Below are positions 6,221 through 16,224 of a DNA stretch of 64,000 bases, in pieces. Each line of letters starts with the position of its first letter. The first letter of the stretch is position 1. Source of the stretch: [Pasteurella] mairii (GTDB lineage: Bacteria > Pseudomonadota > Gammaproteobacteria > Enterobacterales > Pasteurellaceae). The stretch is from contig UGSS01000002.1 in the NCBI GenBank assembly GCA_900454475.1, positions 2,251,605 through 2,315,604 on the forward strand, given 5' to 3'. The translations under genes were made by a program, and so were the position numbers. Below the pieces are notes generated by a model. That model searched no databases and was not told the DNA's origin. It saw nothing but the letters and a program-made list of their open reading frames with translations.

Positions 6221-7927
6221 TTAAGCTGAAGCCCGCAAATAACGAACAAGACGAATAAGTCGAAATAATTTCACCAAGGCGATATCATCAATTTTAGGTT
6301 CCCGGTCTGCCGAACCTAACAATAATGCAGTATCAAGAAAACAGGCTTCCGAATAAGCTAAATCCTGAGTTTGTAACATACTAAGCAGTTCATAGATAGT
6401 ACGTTGTGTGTCGTCTTTTAAAGAATCTTCTACGTCTTTCATCTGAAAGCTGTAATCGACAGGATCGTTTACAACGTGTTCAACGAGTTCATCAATCCCA
6501 AACTGCTCGGCAATATCTAAGGCAAGCGAATAGGCTTCTGCCTTATGTTGGCGACTTGGGTATACCTGCCAAATATCTGCAACAGGTTGACGACCAACAC
6601 AAGCAAACTCTAACCCATTTGCAATGGCTTGTTGCTCACGTTGAGCCTGAATACTCATTCCGGGCGTAATACCATAATTTTGAGCAAATTGCCGGGCGAG
6701 ATCTTGGGTTGGTTCAGAAATAGAAACCTCATCAACTGTTTCAGTATTCACAATGTCATTTACTGTTTCAGTCTCTACATTATCGGTGCTGACATCTTCC
6801 ACGAAAGTGCGGTCATTTTTTTCTGCGTTTTCGGCTTGTTCATCAGAGACTGGTAAGATGGTGCTTGCACTTTCTGCTTCGGTCATCTCAACGCATTGAA
6901 CAGGTTCAGAAAGGGATTTTTCCAATTGCTGTTTCTGAAATCTCGCCACATCTTCTTCACTATGCTGAATTTGTGCATCAATTTCTTGCTGCTTTTTCGC
7001 CAATTTCTGAAATTTACGCTCATCAAGATCCACTTCCACATAAAGCATTTCATAGCTGACTTTACCTTCAAGGGCATCCGTCATCTCATTAATTAACGCA
7101 TCCTGAAAGGTTTTCACATTAAACGGATTATCATCATTACAGCGAGAAAGGCTGTTTTGCCAAATAGCTTCAAACGTAATTTCTGTTTCAAATTGATATT
7201 GCTGCCAAACTTCAAGGGCGTTATTATGAATAGCTAATAACTTGTCGATAGGGCTATGCCCTAAACCACCGAATAAAACATCAGGAATATATGGGTAAAG
7301 TATGGATATACACTTTTCCATCTTTGCCACTAAAGTATGAGATATAATATATCCATCATGCTCAAGCTCAGATGACAATTCTCTTGAAGATAACTTTCTA
7401 TTAAACTTTTTCTCGTAATACTCTTTCGCCTGCTGAATCCCCAATGCTTTCTCAATAAAGGTTAAATCTGCTCGTGTATCATTTTCAATTAAATGACCGA
7501 TCAACAAATCCAATTCTGCTTCCACACTATCTGCGGTTTCCCCTTTCCAAGGTTTATAGAGACACTCAATTGACCAAAAACGCTGATCTTGAGTTTCAGT
7601 GAACAACTCTTTTAAAGCTTGAATCCGCGTATTTCCTCCATCCGCAATAATATAAAAGGGCTCACCTGGGCGTTGCGTGATATTAGGTTTATGATCCAAT
7701 CCACGACGTCGAATAGATTCTTTGATCATCTCAAAATTAGGATTACGGGTTTTGCGAGGGTTATGCTCATAAGGGCGTAATTTATCCAAAGTTACCGTAA
7801 TATACTGAGAGGTTGTAGGATAATGGGTTATAGTCGCCCCCACATAAGAAGGCGAGGTATTCACCATAGGTGAAACATTTAAATTACGTGCCACAGCGTC
7901 TGATAATTTTTTGTTTTTAGTATTCAT
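6221..7927 (-). CDS. parB: ParB family protein of the ICE
   Basis: The preferred start ATG 7927 (MNTKNKKLSDAVARNLNV) gives 568 residues. An in-frame ATG at 7939 adds four residues and overlaps dnaB by 23 bases; both are possible. Residues 45-130 hold the ParB/Srx-like nuclease-fold core, with LDKLRPYEHNPRKTRNPNFE and then ADGGNTRIQALKEL. A helix-turn-helix region follows around 190-220 (SSRELSSELEHDGYIIS). A long acidic, repeat-like linker (330-420) leads to a C-terminal helical domain. This length and layout match the PFGI-1-type ParB rather than the chromosomal protein. It probably partitions or stabilises the excised circle with ParA. An uptake signal copy lies in the linker coding part. 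Confidence 0.9.
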   Translation of the reverse strand: MNTKNKKLSDAVARNLNVSPMVNTSPSYVGATITHYPTTSQYITVTLDKLRPYEHNPRKTRNPNFEMIKESIRRRGLDHKPNITQRPGEPFYIIADGGNTRIQALKELFTETQDQRFWSIECLYKPWKGETADSVEAELDLLIGHLIENDTRADLTFIEKALGIQQAKEYYEKKFNRKLSSRELSSELEHDGYIISHTLVAKMEKCISILYPYIPDVLFGGLGHSPIDKLLAIHNNALEVWQQYQFETEITFEAIWQNSLSRCNDDNPFNVKTFQDALINEMTDALEGKVSYEMLYVEVDLDERKFQKLAKKQQEIDAQIQHSEEDVARFQKQQLEKSLSEPVQCVEMTEAESASTILPVSDEQAENAEKNDRTFVEDVSTDNVETETVNDIVNTETVDEVSISEPTQDLARQFAQNYGITPGMSIQAQREQQAIANGLEFACVGRQPVADIWQVYPSRQHKAEAYSLALDIAEQFGIDELVEHVVNDPVDYSFQMKDVEDSLKDDTQRTIYELLSMLQTQDLAYSEACFLDTALLLGSADREPKIDDIALVKLFRLIRLVRYLRASA

Positions 7928-9290
7928 AGCGATATCCATCTAAATTCATTTCATTTTCAAATAAACTAAACTCACCATAAAAACGGCATTTCACACTTCC
8001 TAATGGTCCATTACGCTGTTTTCCGATAATAATTTCAGCCAACCCTCGATCTACACTTTCTGGGTGATACACCTCATCACGATAGATAAATAAGATCACA
8101 TCAGCATCTTGCTCAAGCGAGCCTGATTCGCGTAAATCCGCATTGACAGGGCGTTTATTGGTGCGTTGTTCTAAACTACGATTGAGCTGTGAAAGGGCAT
8201 AAACAGGGCATCCCAATTCTTTGGCTAAAACCTTCAATGCCCCCGAAATTTGAGTGATTTCAAGATGTCGGTTTTCTACTCTGCCTGTGCCTCGCATTAA
8301 TTGGAGATAATCAATGAAAACCGCCGCAGGCAAGCCATATTGTCGGCTATATTGACGTACTTTACTGCGTAATCGAGGGATCGTTAATGCCCCTTCATCA
8401 TCAATAATTAAGCGCTTGTTCCAGTCTTGTTGGATACGTCCCACTGAGTCAGAAAGTTTGCTCCAATCTTCTTCCTTAAGCTCTGTCGCTCGGCGAATCT
8501 TTTGCAGGCTTACCCTTGATTTCATCGCCATCAAACGCTGTAAAAGTTGATCTGCCGGCATTTCCTGACTGAAATAAAACACAGACCCGTCCAATTTATC
8601 TAAAATACTTGTCGCAGCTGTAAGTGAAAGTGCTGTTTTACCCATTGCAGGACGTGCTGCGATAATAATGAGCTCTCCCGGTTGCCCACCGGTAGTTAAT
8701 TCATCTATTTGCTGAATCCCCAAAGGTGTACCGGTCACGGGATCCGCGTTTAGCGTGGATATCTCCATCCTGTCAAAGAGCTCACCGAAGACCTCCGATA
8801 AATTCACCGCACTTTTATCCTGTTGACTTAAGGAAATCTCGGTATATTGCTTTTCAATACGCTCCGCAAGCTCATCAAGCTGTTCTGCATTTTTTGGGGT
8901 ACGCATTTCACCAAGAATAAATTGTCCTAAGGCTAGAAATTGACGTTGCTTGCTGTACCGTTTAACGAGGTTTGCATAAGTAATAAGATTGGAGGCTGAT
9001 GGAGTACTATTTACCATTTCAGCTAAATAAGCTAAACCGCCAACCTCATCTAAGCAAGCTTTTTCTTTGAGCAGTTCTGATAATGTCAACATGTCAATCG
9101 CTTTATTTTTATGGGCCAACTCACTGATAGCTTCAAAAATATAGCGATGTTGAATTAAATAAAAATCCTGCGCCTTTAATATTGCGCCAACATCATCAAA
9201 ATATTCCGGCTTTATTAATAAACCACCAATCACCGCACTTTCTGATTCCACAGAATATAATTCCGGTGACGAGTTCTTCTCTTTACCCAT
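7917..9290 (-). CDS. dnaB: Replicative DNA helicase of the ICE
   Basis: The start ATG 9290 (MGKEKNSSPELYSVESE) has a strong AGGAGG upstream and overlaps the end of parA by eight bases, giving 457 residues. The N-terminal DnaB domain (15-115) precedes the RecA-like ATPase: Walker A ARPAMGKT, the SQEM segment, Walker B VFIDYLQLM, and the SGALKVLAKELGCPV/ALSQLNR motifs with the arginine-finger region near the end. This is a full-length DnaB-type helicase, so the element may direct its own replication when excised. Two uptake signal copies lie inside it. Confidence 0.95.
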   Translation of the reverse strand: MGKEKNSSPELYSVESESAVIGGLLIKPEYFDDVGAILKAQDFYLIQHRYIFEAISELAHKNKAIDMLTLSELLKEKACLDEVGGLAYLAEMVNSTPSASNLITYANLVKRYSKQRQFLALGQFILGEMRTPKNAEQLDELAERIEKQYTEISLSQQDKSAVNLSEVFGELFDRMEISTLNADPVTGTPLGIQQIDELTTGGQPGELIIIAARPAMGKTALSLTAATSILDKLDGSVFYFSQEMPADQLLQRLMAMKSRVSLQKIRRATELKEEDWSKLSDSVGRIQQDWNKRLIIDDEGALTIPRLRSKVRQYSRQYGLPAAVFIDYLQLMRGTGRVENRHLEITQISGALKVLAKELGCPVYALSQLNRSLEQRTNKRPVNADLRESGSLEQDADVILFIYRDEVYHPESVDRGLAEIIIGKQRNGPLGSVKCRFYGEFSLFENEMNLDGYRYEY

Positions 9291-10122
9291 TAGAACCTCC
9301 TTGAACTTGTTCAAAGTGAGCGATAAATTGAGGTAATAACAGGGAACAAAGTGATTTAATAATGTCATATTCAGCTTTGCTATGACGATAAACCGGTAAT
9401 GAATAAGTAGCCGCTTCACGGTAGGCAACTTTATCGGGAATATGGAATTCCAAAAGGGTTTTATCTTCACTCAGATTTTGCTCAAATAACTGCTTGAGCT
9501 GTCCAAGCACAAATTTGACATCATTCGTATGATCAACACAGTTTGGTACTGCTTTAAGTGGAGGAAGCTTAAAGCCAAAAGCCTCAAAAGTCTGAAGCTC
9601 CTGGTACATACCGATCGTACCACGAATAAATTCTTTGGCAGATAGAATATGAGGCAAAATTGGACAAAATAATAAATCGGCAGCAAGAACGGACATATCT
9701 ACCGTAATATCTCGTGTACCACGCGTATCTACAATAATGAGATCATAGCCTTGTAATTTTTTTAGCAAAAAACTAAAACGAATGGCGCCATCAGGTGCAT
9801 TACGCAACATTTGACTGACGTTATTAGTCGGATCATTAGATTGAATGAGGTCTAAATTAGGTAGGGAAGTTTTTGAAATAATATGATTCGGCTTAACATC
9901 TTGATAAGTTAAAAACTCATGAATACCGCCGGGAGCAACGTAATCTAAGGAAAAATAAGTACTGAGTGTCGGTTGCGTATCAGTATCAATTAGTAAGGTT
10001 TTCAACCCGTGATCTGCACAAAATGCACCAATATTCGCCGCATTTGTACTTTTTGCTGAACCACCTTTAGTTGAAGCAATGGTAATGATAAATGGTTTTT
10101 TAGATAAGTCTGAATTTTTCAT
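9283..10122 (-). CDS. parA: ParA/Soj family ATPase of the ICE
   Basis: The preferred start ATG 10122 (MKNSDLSKKPFIITIAST) gives 279 residues; a TTG at 10140 is in frame but less likely. The deviant Walker A motif KGGSAKST covers residues 19-26, and the switch region LLIDTDTQPTLSTYF follows. DLIIVDTRGTRD serves as Walker B. Length and motifs match the Soj-type ParA that lies at the outermost end of ICEHin1056/PFGI-1-like elements, where it helps keep the excised circle. It heads the leftward run parA-dnaB-parB-DUF2857, with 85 bases to the tRNA-Asn gene. The palindrome GTAACGTTAC at 10185-10194 upstream could be its operator. Confidence 0.93.
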   Translation of the reverse strand: MKNSDLSKKPFIITIASTKGGSAKSTNAANIGAFCADHGLKTLLIDTDTQPTLSTYFSLDYVAPGGIHEFLTYQDVKPNHIISKTSLPNLDLIQSNDPTNNVSQMLRNAPDGAIRFSFLLKKLQGYDLIIVDTRGTRDITVDMSVLAADLLFCPILPHILSAKEFIRGTIGMYQELQTFEAFGFKLPPLKAVPNCVDHTNDVKFVLGQLKQLFEQNLSEDKTLLEFHIPDKVAYREAATYSLPVYRHSKAEYDIIKSLCSLLLPQFIAHFEQVQGGSNG

Positions 10123-10184
10123 TTGATACTCTCTTAACAAAGAGATTGTTAATAAAGTATCAACTAGGAATTAGATATGATTCT

Positions 10185-10194
10185 GTAACGTTAC
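10185..10194. promoter_or_regulatory. Palindrome upstream of parA
   Basis: GTAACGTTAC is a perfect 10-bp palindrome in the short gap between the parA start and the element end at tRNA-Asn. It could be an autoregulation, excisionase or recombination accessory site; no family-specific match is known to me. Confidence 0.3.
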
Positions 10195-10207
10195 TAAGCA
10201 ATAAATT

Positions 10208-10250
10208 TGGCTCCTCCTGCTGGACTCGAACCAGCGACATATGGATTAAC
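10208..10250. other. Likely attachment-site end of the ICE (tRNA-Asn 3' part)
   Basis: Element-type genes run up to 85 bases from the tRNA-Asn 3' end, and host genes (tRNA-Phe, mltC) begin right beyond it. The 3' part of the tRNA is therefore the probable att core. A second copy should lie at the other element end, outside the window. No integrase is visible here, so the exact crossover is inferred. Confidence 0.55.
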
Positions 10251-10283
10251 AGTCCACCGTTCTACCGACTGAACTAAGGAGGA
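10208..10283 (-). tRNA. tRNA-Asn (GTT)
   Basis: The minus strand reads a complete 76-base tRNA starting TCCTCCTTAG and ending with encoded CCA. The anticodon loop contains GTT, and the 7-bp acceptor stem TCCTCCT/AGGAGGA is intact. Its 3' end faces the conjugative element, the usual arrangement for tyrosine-integrase insertion into a tRNA 3' end. Confidence 0.97.
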
Positions 10284-10287
10284 AAAG

Positions 10288-10363
10288 TGGTGCCTCGAGG
10301 CGGAATCGAACCACCGACACGGGGATTTTCAATCCCCTGCTCTACCGACTGAGCTATCGAGGC
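10288..10363 (-). tRNA. tRNA-Phe (GAA)
   Basis: The minus strand encodes a 76-base tRNA with anticodon GAA in the arm GGGGATTGAAAATCCCC, which is identical to that of E. coli tRNA-Phe. The CCA end is encoded. It lies four bases upstream of tRNA-Asn and is probably co-transcribed with it. Confidence 0.97.
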
Positions 10364-10489
10364 AACTCATCAGTGGTGCGTATTAAACGTTTTTTTCGCT
10401 TTCAAGTCAACAGATAAATGAAAAAAAATGTGTTTTTTTGTTTGTTTGCATATTTAACAAACAAGATGAATAGAAAATCTTCAATTTTA

Positions 10490-10530
10490 GCTAAAAGAAA
10501 GGGTAATTTACTTCACATAAATTACCCTTT
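10490..10530 (-). terminator. Terminator of mutY-yggX-mltC
   Basis: AAAGGGTAATTTA (10498-10510) pairs perfectly over 13 bp with TAAATTACCCTTT (10518-10530). On the minus strand the stem runs into TTTCTTTT just after the mltC stop at 10547. Confidence 0.85.
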
Positions 10531-10546
10531 AGCGAGTTATTTTCGC

Positions 10547-11620
10547 CTATCGTCTAACGCGATAACTTTTTTGTGCTTTATCTACTTTCACCAAATAATT
10601 TCTCGCTTGGGAAGATGGATGGCGGGTAGTTAATATACGATAAACCTGTTCCGGATACATTTGGTTAATTTTGGCAATCGCTGCATCACGATCTGAATCA
10701 AAAACCCGCAATACTGCGCCAGCACCGCTGTTATACGCTGAAATCATCGCAAAACGTTTCGACGTTGGGTTAGTAATGCCATCTAAATATTTATTTTGCA
10801 ACAACCACAAATAAGCTGCACCGGTATCAATATTTTTAACAGGATCAAATAAATAACTTTTCGACGGTTGTCCACCGCGTCCTTTCATTTGGAACACATC
10901 ACGTCCGGCAGTATGCGGCACAACTTGCATCAAGCCCATGGCATTAGCGTAACTAATCGCATACGGGTTAAAACTGGATTCCGTTTGCATAATACCGAGA
11001 ATTAAACTTTCATCAATGCCATATTGACGCGCGGATTTACGCACATAAGGTACATATTTTTGTGCGCGCACCGCAACGTGGTTAGCGATCATTGGGATGA
11101 CTACAAATATGACATTTTTTCCATTGCTTAGTCGTCGAGTGCGTAATTTATTTTGAATAAGATAATTAGCAAAGTTACCCGCAATAGCGGTATCAGTAAT
11201 TTGCTTGCCATGATTATCAATAACTTGCCCGACTAAAAACGGACGGGAACTTATCGGCACATCACCGGAAGCAAATAAATCAATTCCTTTTGCATCAGAA
11301 CCCATTAATAATATATGCACAATTGCATTATATAAATGCTGTGTATCGGTATGGGTTTCTACGGTTATAGTTCCCTCATCAAAGCTAACATGACTACGAG
11401 TATAATAATGATCAGTATATTTTACATAGTCTTTTCGACTTGCGACCAAGAGTTCATTAACGCCCCAAATTTGATCGATATTATGGGAAAATTGACTGGT
11501 TAAGATATCTAACCCTTGGGTATCTTTAGAAAACGCTTCATCATAATTGACCCCTTTATTTACCGAACCACTACAGGCGTACAAAAAGGGAATCAGCGCT
11601 AACATCAAATATTTTTTCAT
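10547..11620 (-). CDS. mltC: Membrane-bound lytic murein transglycosylase C
   Basis: The product has 357 residues from ATG 11620. A lipoprotein signal ends with FLYAC (Cys16), placing it on the outer membrane inner face. An N-terminal MltC-specific domain (20-185) is followed by the SLT goose-lysozyme-type domain. The catalytic glutamate is E214 in [11 protein letters not shown], followed by the GLMQVVP motif and AYNSGAG. It cleaves the MurNAc-GlcNAc bond of peptidoglycan, forming 1,6-anhydro ends. It lies four bases after yggX in the mutY-yggX-mltC operon, an order shared with E. coli and H. influenzae. The longer open frame from 11677 overlaps yggX and is rejected. Confidence 0.95.
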   Translation of the reverse strand: MKKYLMLALIPFLYACSGSVNKGVNYDEAFSKDTQGLDILTSQFSHNIDQIWGVNELLVASRKDYVKYTDHYYTRSHVSFDEGTITVETHTDTQHLYNAIVHILLMGSDAKGIDLFASGDVPISSRPFLVGQVIDNHGKQITDTAIAGNFANYLIQNKLRTRRLSNGKNVIFVVIPMIANHVAVRAQKYVPYVRKSARQYGIDESLILGIMQTESSFNPYAISYANAMGLMQVVPHTAGRDVFQMKGRGGQPSKSYLFDPVKNIDTGAAYLWLLQNKYLDGITNPTSKRFAMISAYNSGAGAVLRVFDSDRDAAIAKINQMYPEQVYRILTTRHPSSQARNYLVKVDKAQKSYRVRR

Positions 11621-11624
11621 AGTA

Positions 11625-11900
11625 TTATTTTTCTGTCGGTGGAACATAACCTTCAATATGAACCTCTTTGCCTTCAAACAAAAAATTCACCATTTCTTTT
11701 TCCAATAATTGACGATGTTCGACATTCATCATATTTAGTTTTTTTTCATTCACCAGCATGGTTTGTTTTTTCATCCATTCTGCCCACGCCTGTTTACTAA
11801 TATGATCAAAAATACGTTTTCCTAATTCGCCAGGATAGAATTGAAAATCCAATCCGTCTGCCTCTTGCTTTAGATATTCACAAAACACCGTTCTTGCCAT
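11625..11900 (-). CDS. yggX: Fe(2+)-trafficking protein YggX
   Basis: The product has 91 residues starting [16 protein letters not shown], with the family cysteine at position 7. The conserved core PGELGKRI and the near-invariant [15 protein letters not shown] to [14 protein letters not shown] are present. The family protects iron-sulfur proteins from oxidants and contributes to iron handling. The start at 11900 matches family N-termini and has AAGGAA upstream; an ATG six bases earlier overlaps the mutY stop. Its place next to mutY, which needs a 4Fe-4S cluster, is conserved. Confidence 0.96.
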   Translation of the reverse strand: MARTVFCEYLKQEADGLDFQFYPGELGKRIFDHISKQAWAEWMKKQTMLVNEKKLNMMNVEHRQLLEKEMVNFLFEGKEVHIEGYVPPTEK

Positions 11901-11902
11901 AA

Positions 11903-13027
11903 TCATTTCCTTTTTTGAAATTGAAGTAATAAGTTCTTGACGGGCGCTGCCAGTCCGATTTGATCAGGATTTTGCGGATCATACCAATATTTGATCGCAC
12001 TTAATACCGAAGATTGATATTCTGCCCCTGTTTCTGCAATTTTTTTCTCATCAGATCTTTCATTAGAGCGGTTTCCCAAGCAAAAAGTTCGTTCAATTTC
12101 CGCATAAATCGGATAAATAGTGAGATGGAAATGACTAAAAGTATGGCGAAATGCTACCCACTCCTCATAACGGGTAATTCCTTGTTGTTGCAACGCCTCA
12201 AGCAAATCTTGTTTCTGTGCAAATTGTGGAAAGCAATAAAGCCCGCCCCAAAGTCCTCGTGCAGGACGTTGTTCCAATACGATCTTGCCTTGACAGGCTA
12301 AAATTAAAAAATAACTTTCCCGCTCCGGCAGGCTTTTTTTGACTTTTTTACTTGGGTATTCTGTTTGTTTTTGCATTATTCTTGCTTGGCAATGTTCGGC
12401 AATCGGGCAAAGAGAACATTTCGGCTTGCCGCGTGTACAAATCAGCGAACCAATATCCATCATTGCTTGATTAAAATCCGCCACCTTTTCCGTCGGCGTC
12501 ACCTCGGCACTTAGCTGCCAAAGTTTATCTTCCACCTTTTTCTCACCCGGCCAACCTGCAAGTGCAAAATAACGAGTCAACACCCGTTTCACATTTCCGT
12601 CTAAAATGGGATAAGGTTGGTTCAATACGGAAGACAAAATGGCGCCGGCAGTGCTGCGCCCGACACCCGGCAAGTCCCAAACGTCCTGAAAATCCGTGGG
12701 AAATTCGCCATGAAATTGATCTCGCACTACCTGTGCTGCCCGATGCAAATTGCGCGCACGCGCATAATAGCCTAATCCGGTCCACAAATGTAATACTTCA
12801 TCCAGCGGCGCATCTGCAAGTGCGGTCATTGTTGGGAACGTTTTGATAAAGCGCTCAAAATAGGGAATAACCGTGGTCACTTGAGTTTGCTGCAACATCA
12901 CCTCCGACAACCAAACGCCATACAGAGTTTTCTGTTGCTGCCAAGGTAAGGTTTTTCGCCCGAATTTATCATACCAAGTTAAAATCGCTTTTACGAAGGG
13001 GGAGCTAACGGAAGATTTTGCCTGCAT
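11903..13027 (-). CDS. mutY: A/G-specific adenine DNA glycosylase
   Basis: The product has 374 residues. The N-terminal half has the helix-hairpin-helix glycosylase fold: E42 in [10 protein letters not shown] (catalytic acid), [11 protein letters not shown], and D144 in [10 protein letters not shown] 4Fe-4S cluster is bound by C198-x6-C205-x2-C208-x5-C214. The C-terminal Nudix-like domain (about 235-374) recognises 8-oxoguanine. MutY removes adenine mispaired with 8-oxoG or G, lowering G:C to T:A mutation. It is the first gene of the mutY-yggX-mltC operon. The binding site before ATG 13027 is weak, but the N-terminus matches E. coli MutY. The gene is intact, so there is no sign of a MutY mutator state. 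Confidence 0.96.
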   Translation of the reverse strand: MQAKSSVSSPFVKAILTWYDKFGRKTLPWQQQKTLYGVWLSEVMLQQTQVTTVIPYFERFIKTFPTMTALADAPLDEVLHLWTGLGYYARARNLHRAAQVVRDQFHGEFPTDFQDVWDLPGVGRSTAGAILSSVLNQPYPILDGNVKRVLTRYFALAGWPGEKKVEDKLWQLSAEVTPTEKVADFNQAMMDIGSLICTRGKPKCSLCPIAEHCQARIMQKQTEYPSKKVKKSLPERESYFLILACQGKIVLEQRPARGLWGGLYCFPQFAQKQDLLEALQQQGITRYEEWVAFRHTFSHFHLTIYPIYAEIERTFCLGNRSNERSDEKKIAETGAEYQSSVLSAIKYWYDPQNPDQIGLAAPVKNLLLQFQKRK

Positions 13028-13114
13028 AACACTCGTGTAAGGTCAGAAAAGTGCGGTTAAAAATAGGGCAGAAGTGTAGCATATCCAAGAGGGTGATGCT
13101 ATGCTTGTTGTGGA

Positions 13115-13141
13115 AAAGTCAGGAAAACCCTGACTTTTTCT
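13115..13141 (-). terminator. Terminator after xylB
   Basis: AAAGTCAGG (13115-13123) pairs with CCTGACTTT (13129-13137) around AAAAC. T-rich tracts flank both sides, and it lies between the xylB stop and mutY, both leftward. An uptake signal copy sits nearby at about 13047-13055. Confidence 0.7.
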
Positions 13142-13161
13142 TTTAAGAACACAGCATTAAA

Positions 13162-14610
13162 TCACTGAAATTGTCTAAGCTGATGGTACAAGTTAGCAAA
13201 TTTCTCGCGTTTTTGTTGGTAATATTCATGCCGCTGCCAATTTGGTTGATATGTGGCTTCTAGGGTTAAAGGCTGGCAAAATTGCGCAATATCTTGTTGC
13301 GGATTGAGCGCGATTTGTGCCAGTTTTGCTGCGCCCAATGCCGGACCGACATCGCCGCCGGTGCGATATTCTAGGGTTCTGCCGCTAATATCCGCCAACA
13401 ATTGGCGCCAATAAGCACTTTTCGCACCGCCACCGATTAACGCAATACTGTCGGCGACCACGCCGGTTTGGTGCAACACGTCAATTCCGTCCACCAACGC
13501 AAAACTTACCCCCTCAATCACCGCTTTCACCATACTCGCTTGGTCATCATTGTGGGTCAATCCCCAAAAGACACCTTTGGCGTGCGGGTCGTTGTGCGGC
13601 GTTCTTTCGCCGGAAAGATAAGGCAAAAAAATCGCTTCAGAATTGACCGCACTTTGTGCAACACACTGAAACAGCGTTTGAATATCGCCGATGCCAGTTA
13701 CTTTTTTCGCCCAGTCCACCGCCGATGTGGCACTTAAAATCACGGACATTAAATGCCAACGCTCGGGTAAGGTATGGCAAAAACTATGCACCGCTTTTTG
13801 CGGATTAGCGCTAAATTTATCAGTGACCACAAAATACACGCCGGAGGTACCGAGCGATAGCATTGCCTGCCCGCTTTGATATAATCCAACGCCAATGGCG
13901 CCCGCCGCATTATCGCCACCGCCCGCCACCACCGGCACTTCTTTCATTTTCCATTGTTGCGCCAAATCTTTACGTAAATAACCGGTGATTTGATTGCCTT
14001 CAAACAGTTGCGGCATATTATCCATATCTAGCCCGCAAGCATGAAGTAAATCTTGGTTCCAAGCCCGCTTGCCAACATCCAGCCACATTGTTCCGGACGC
14101 ATCCGACATATCGGAGGCATATTCACCGGTCATCAATAAACGTAAATAATCCTTGGGTAACAGCACTTTCGCCACCTGGGCGGCAAGGTGAGGTTGATGT
14201 TTCGCCATCCATTTTAATTTCGGCGCAGTAAAGCCCGGCATCATCAGATTTCCAGTAATTTCGCGACTACTTGGCACCAATTGTTCCAATTCGGCGCATT
14301 CGGCAAAACTACGCCCATCATTCCATAAAATCGCGGGTGACAAGACTTGATCGGCGCTATCCAGCAAGGTGGCGCCATGCATTTGTCCGGTTAACCCGAT
14401 GGCTTTTACTTGGCTAAGGTCATGTTGATTTGCCAAGTCCAACATAGCATGATTGGTCGCCTGCCACCAGTCTTGCGGATGTTGTTCCGACCAAAGCGGC
14501 TGCGGACGAGAAATGGGAAGCGCGTGGCTGGCGGTGGCAAGAATCTGTTGCGCCTCATCCAGCAAAATCGCTTTGACGCCGGATGTGCCTAAATCAATTC
14601 CGATATACAT
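13162..14610 (-). CDS. xylB: Xylulokinase
   Basis: The product has 482 residues from ATG 14610, with AAGGAG upstream. It is a FGGY-family sugar kinase: the ATP-binding phosphate-1 motif GIDLGTSGVKA at the N-terminus, GLTGQMHGATLLD, the catalytic-region NDGRS, and the C-terminal GGGAKSAYWRQLLADI. It phosphorylates D-xylulose to xylulose 5-phosphate for the pentose phosphate pathway. It follows xylA, with 77 bases between them that hold a dyad made of two uptake signals. Length is normal for the family (E. coli 484). Confidence 0.97.
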   Translation of the reverse strand: MYIGIDLGTSGVKAILLDEAQQILATASHALPISRPQPLWSEQHPQDWWQATNHAMLDLANQHDLSQVKAIGLTGQMHGATLLDSADQVLSPAILWNDGRSFAECAELEQLVPSSREITGNLMMPGFTAPKLKWMAKHQPHLAAQVAKVLLPKDYLRLLMTGEYASDMSDASGTMWLDVGKRAWNQDLLHACGLDMDNMPQLFEGNQITGYLRKDLAQQWKMKEVPVVAGGGDNAAGAIGVGLYQSGQAMLSLGTSGVYFVVTDKFSANPQKAVHSFCHTLPERWHLMSVILSATSAVDWAKKVTGIGDIQTLFQCVAQSAVNSEAIFLPYLSGERTPHNDPHAKGVFWGLTHNDDQASMVKAVIEGVSFALVDGIDVLHQTGVVADSIALIGGGAKSAYWRQLLADISGRTLEYRTGGDVGPALGAAKLAQIALNPQQDIAQFCQPLTLEATYQPNWQRHEYYQQKREKFANLYHQLRQFQ

Positions 14611-14642
14611 AAAGGCTCCTTATTACATCGCTTCTGATAACG

Positions 14643-14683
14643 AAAAGTGCGGTCAAAATTTTAAAAATTTTCACCGCACTTTT
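14643..14683 (-). terminator. Inverted uptake-signal dyad between xylA and xylB
   Basis: AAAAGTGCGGT (14643-14653) and ACCGCACTTTT (14673-14683) form an 11-bp stem with a 19-base AT-rich loop. It lies four bases from the xylA stop. Paired uptake signals often double as terminators or attenuators in Pasteurellaceae, so it may lower xylB relative to xylA. Confidence 0.6.
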
Positions 14684-14687
14684 AAGA

Positions 14688-16001
14688 TTAACGATAGATA
14701 TAATGATTGACGATATTTTCAAGATATTCTTGTTGTCCTGAAACCGGTTGCGGATCTAAATTTTCCGCGGCTTTTGCCAAGGCTTCAAGGGATGATTTGC
14801 CACTTAAAATTTGTTGACCTAATTCACCGCGCCAACCTGCATAACGTTGTTCCACAATATTTTCTAAGGCTTTATCTTCAAGCAATTTCGCCGCACGTTT
14901 TAATGACAAGGCAAGCACATCAATGGCGCCAATATGACCATGGAAAAGATCATAAGGATCAGTACTTTGACGACGGATTTTTGCATCAAAGTTAAAGCCG
15001 CCGGTGGTAAAGCCTCCCGCTTTTAAGATTTCATAAAGCGCCAGCGTATTTTCTTCCACGCTATTTGGGAATTGATCGGTATCCCAGCCTAATTGCGGAT
15101 CACCGCGGTTCGCGTCAATAGAGCCTAGAATATCAAGTGAAGCGGCTGTTGCAATTTCATGTTGGAACGTATGACCCGCCAATGTCGCATGATTGGCTTC
15201 AATATTCACTTTAATTTCTTTTTCCAAACCAAATTGTTTTAAGAAACCATAAACGGTAGCAACATCATAATCATATTGATGTTTTGTTGGCTCTTGCGGT
15301 TTTGGTTCGATCAACAACGTGCCTTTAAAGCCGATTTTATGTTTATGTTCCACCACCATTTGCATAAAACGACCAATTTGTTCACGTTCACGACGTAAAT
15401 CCGTGTTAAGCAAGGTTTCATAACCCTCTCGACCGCCCCAAAGCACATAGTTTTCCCCGCCTAAACGTTTGGTTGCATTCATCGCATTGAACACTTGAGC
15501 CGCTGCTCGCGCAAAAATTTCAGGATTTGGGTTGGTCGCCGCGCCTGACATATAGCGCGGATTACTAAAGCAGTTTGCAGTACCCCATAACAATTTCACG
15601 CCGGTTTCCGCTTGTTTTTGTTCTAATAAATCGACAATGGTATTAAAGTTTTTTACATATTCCGCATAAGAATTACCCTCAGGCGCCACATCCACATCAT
15701 GAAAACAATAATATGGCACGCCTAATTTTTGCAAAAATTCAAAGGCAATTTCCGCTTTTTGTTTTGCTGCTTCTAACGGATTAGAGACTTTTTGCCAGCT
15801 ACGGTTAAGCGATCCAACCCCAAACATATCATTGCCTTCCCAACAAAACGTATGCCAATAACATACCGCTAAACGCAGATGTTCTTCCATGGTTTTACCT
15901 AAAATCACTTCCTGTGGATTGTAATGTTTAAACGCAAACGGATTTGTTGAATTTACACCTTCATATTGCACTTTCGCGATTTTGTCGAAGTAGTTGGACA
16001 T
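14688..16001 (-). CDS. xylA: Xylose isomerase
   Basis: The product has 437 residues from ATG 16001, with GAGGAG upstream. It is a class II xylose isomerase TIM barrel. Metal- and substrate-binding segments are visible: FCFHD-type [40 protein letters not shown] [15 protein letters not shown], and [20 protein letters not shown]. It converts D-xylose to D-xylulose using two divalent metals. It is the first gene of xylAB and diverges from the malY-like gene, with about 220 bases of control region holding a CRP-like site. Confidence 0.97.
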   Translation of the reverse strand: MSNYFDKIAKVQYEGVNSTNPFAFKHYNPQEVILGKTMEEHLRLAVCYWHTFCWEGNDMFGVGSLNRSWQKVSNPLEAAKQKAEIAFEFLQKLGVPYYCFHDVDVAPEGNSYAEYVKNFNTIVDLLEQKQAETGVKLLWGTANCFSNPRYMSGAATNPNPEIFARAAAQVFNAMNATKRLGGENYVLWGGREGYETLLNTDLRREREQIGRFMQMVVEHKHKIGFKGTLLIEPKPQEPTKHQYDYDVATVYGFLKQFGLEKEIKVNIEANHATLAGHTFQHEIATAASLDILGSIDANRGDPQLGWDTDQFPNSVEENTLALYEILKAGGFTTGGFNFDAKIRRQSTDPYDLFHGHIGAIDVLALSLKRAAKLLEDKALENIVEQRYAGWRGELGQQILSGKSSLEALAKAAENLDPQPVSGQQEYLENIVNHYIYR

Positions 16002-16109
16002 AGTTCATTCTCCTCTATGTAGTAAATACTGAAATCCATTGCATGATGACGAAAACTCAAAATCCCTTCAATTACGATATTTCGTTTTTTAATTTAGATT
16101 ATTAGTTAA

Positions 16110-16125
16110 TGTGTATCAGATCACA
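16110..16125. promoter_or_regulatory. CRP-like site in the xylA upstream region
   Basis: TGTGTATCAGATCACA matches the TGTGA-N6-TCACA consensus at nine of ten positions. It is about 110 bases upstream of xylA and 100 bases before the malY-like gene, so cAMP-CRP could control either direction. Confidence 0.65.
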
Positions 16126-16224
16126 AAAGTGAAAAAACGTAATTAATATATAAGATTTAATAATTTAAAAAGCATCAAGTAATGATTTAAAGTACATCAA
16201 GATTAAAAAATGAAGGATAATTAT

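Noticed and set aside
10418..10633. Plus-strand frame next to tRNA-Phe
   Set aside because: It runs across the mltC terminator and antisense to the mltC end, with no binding site.
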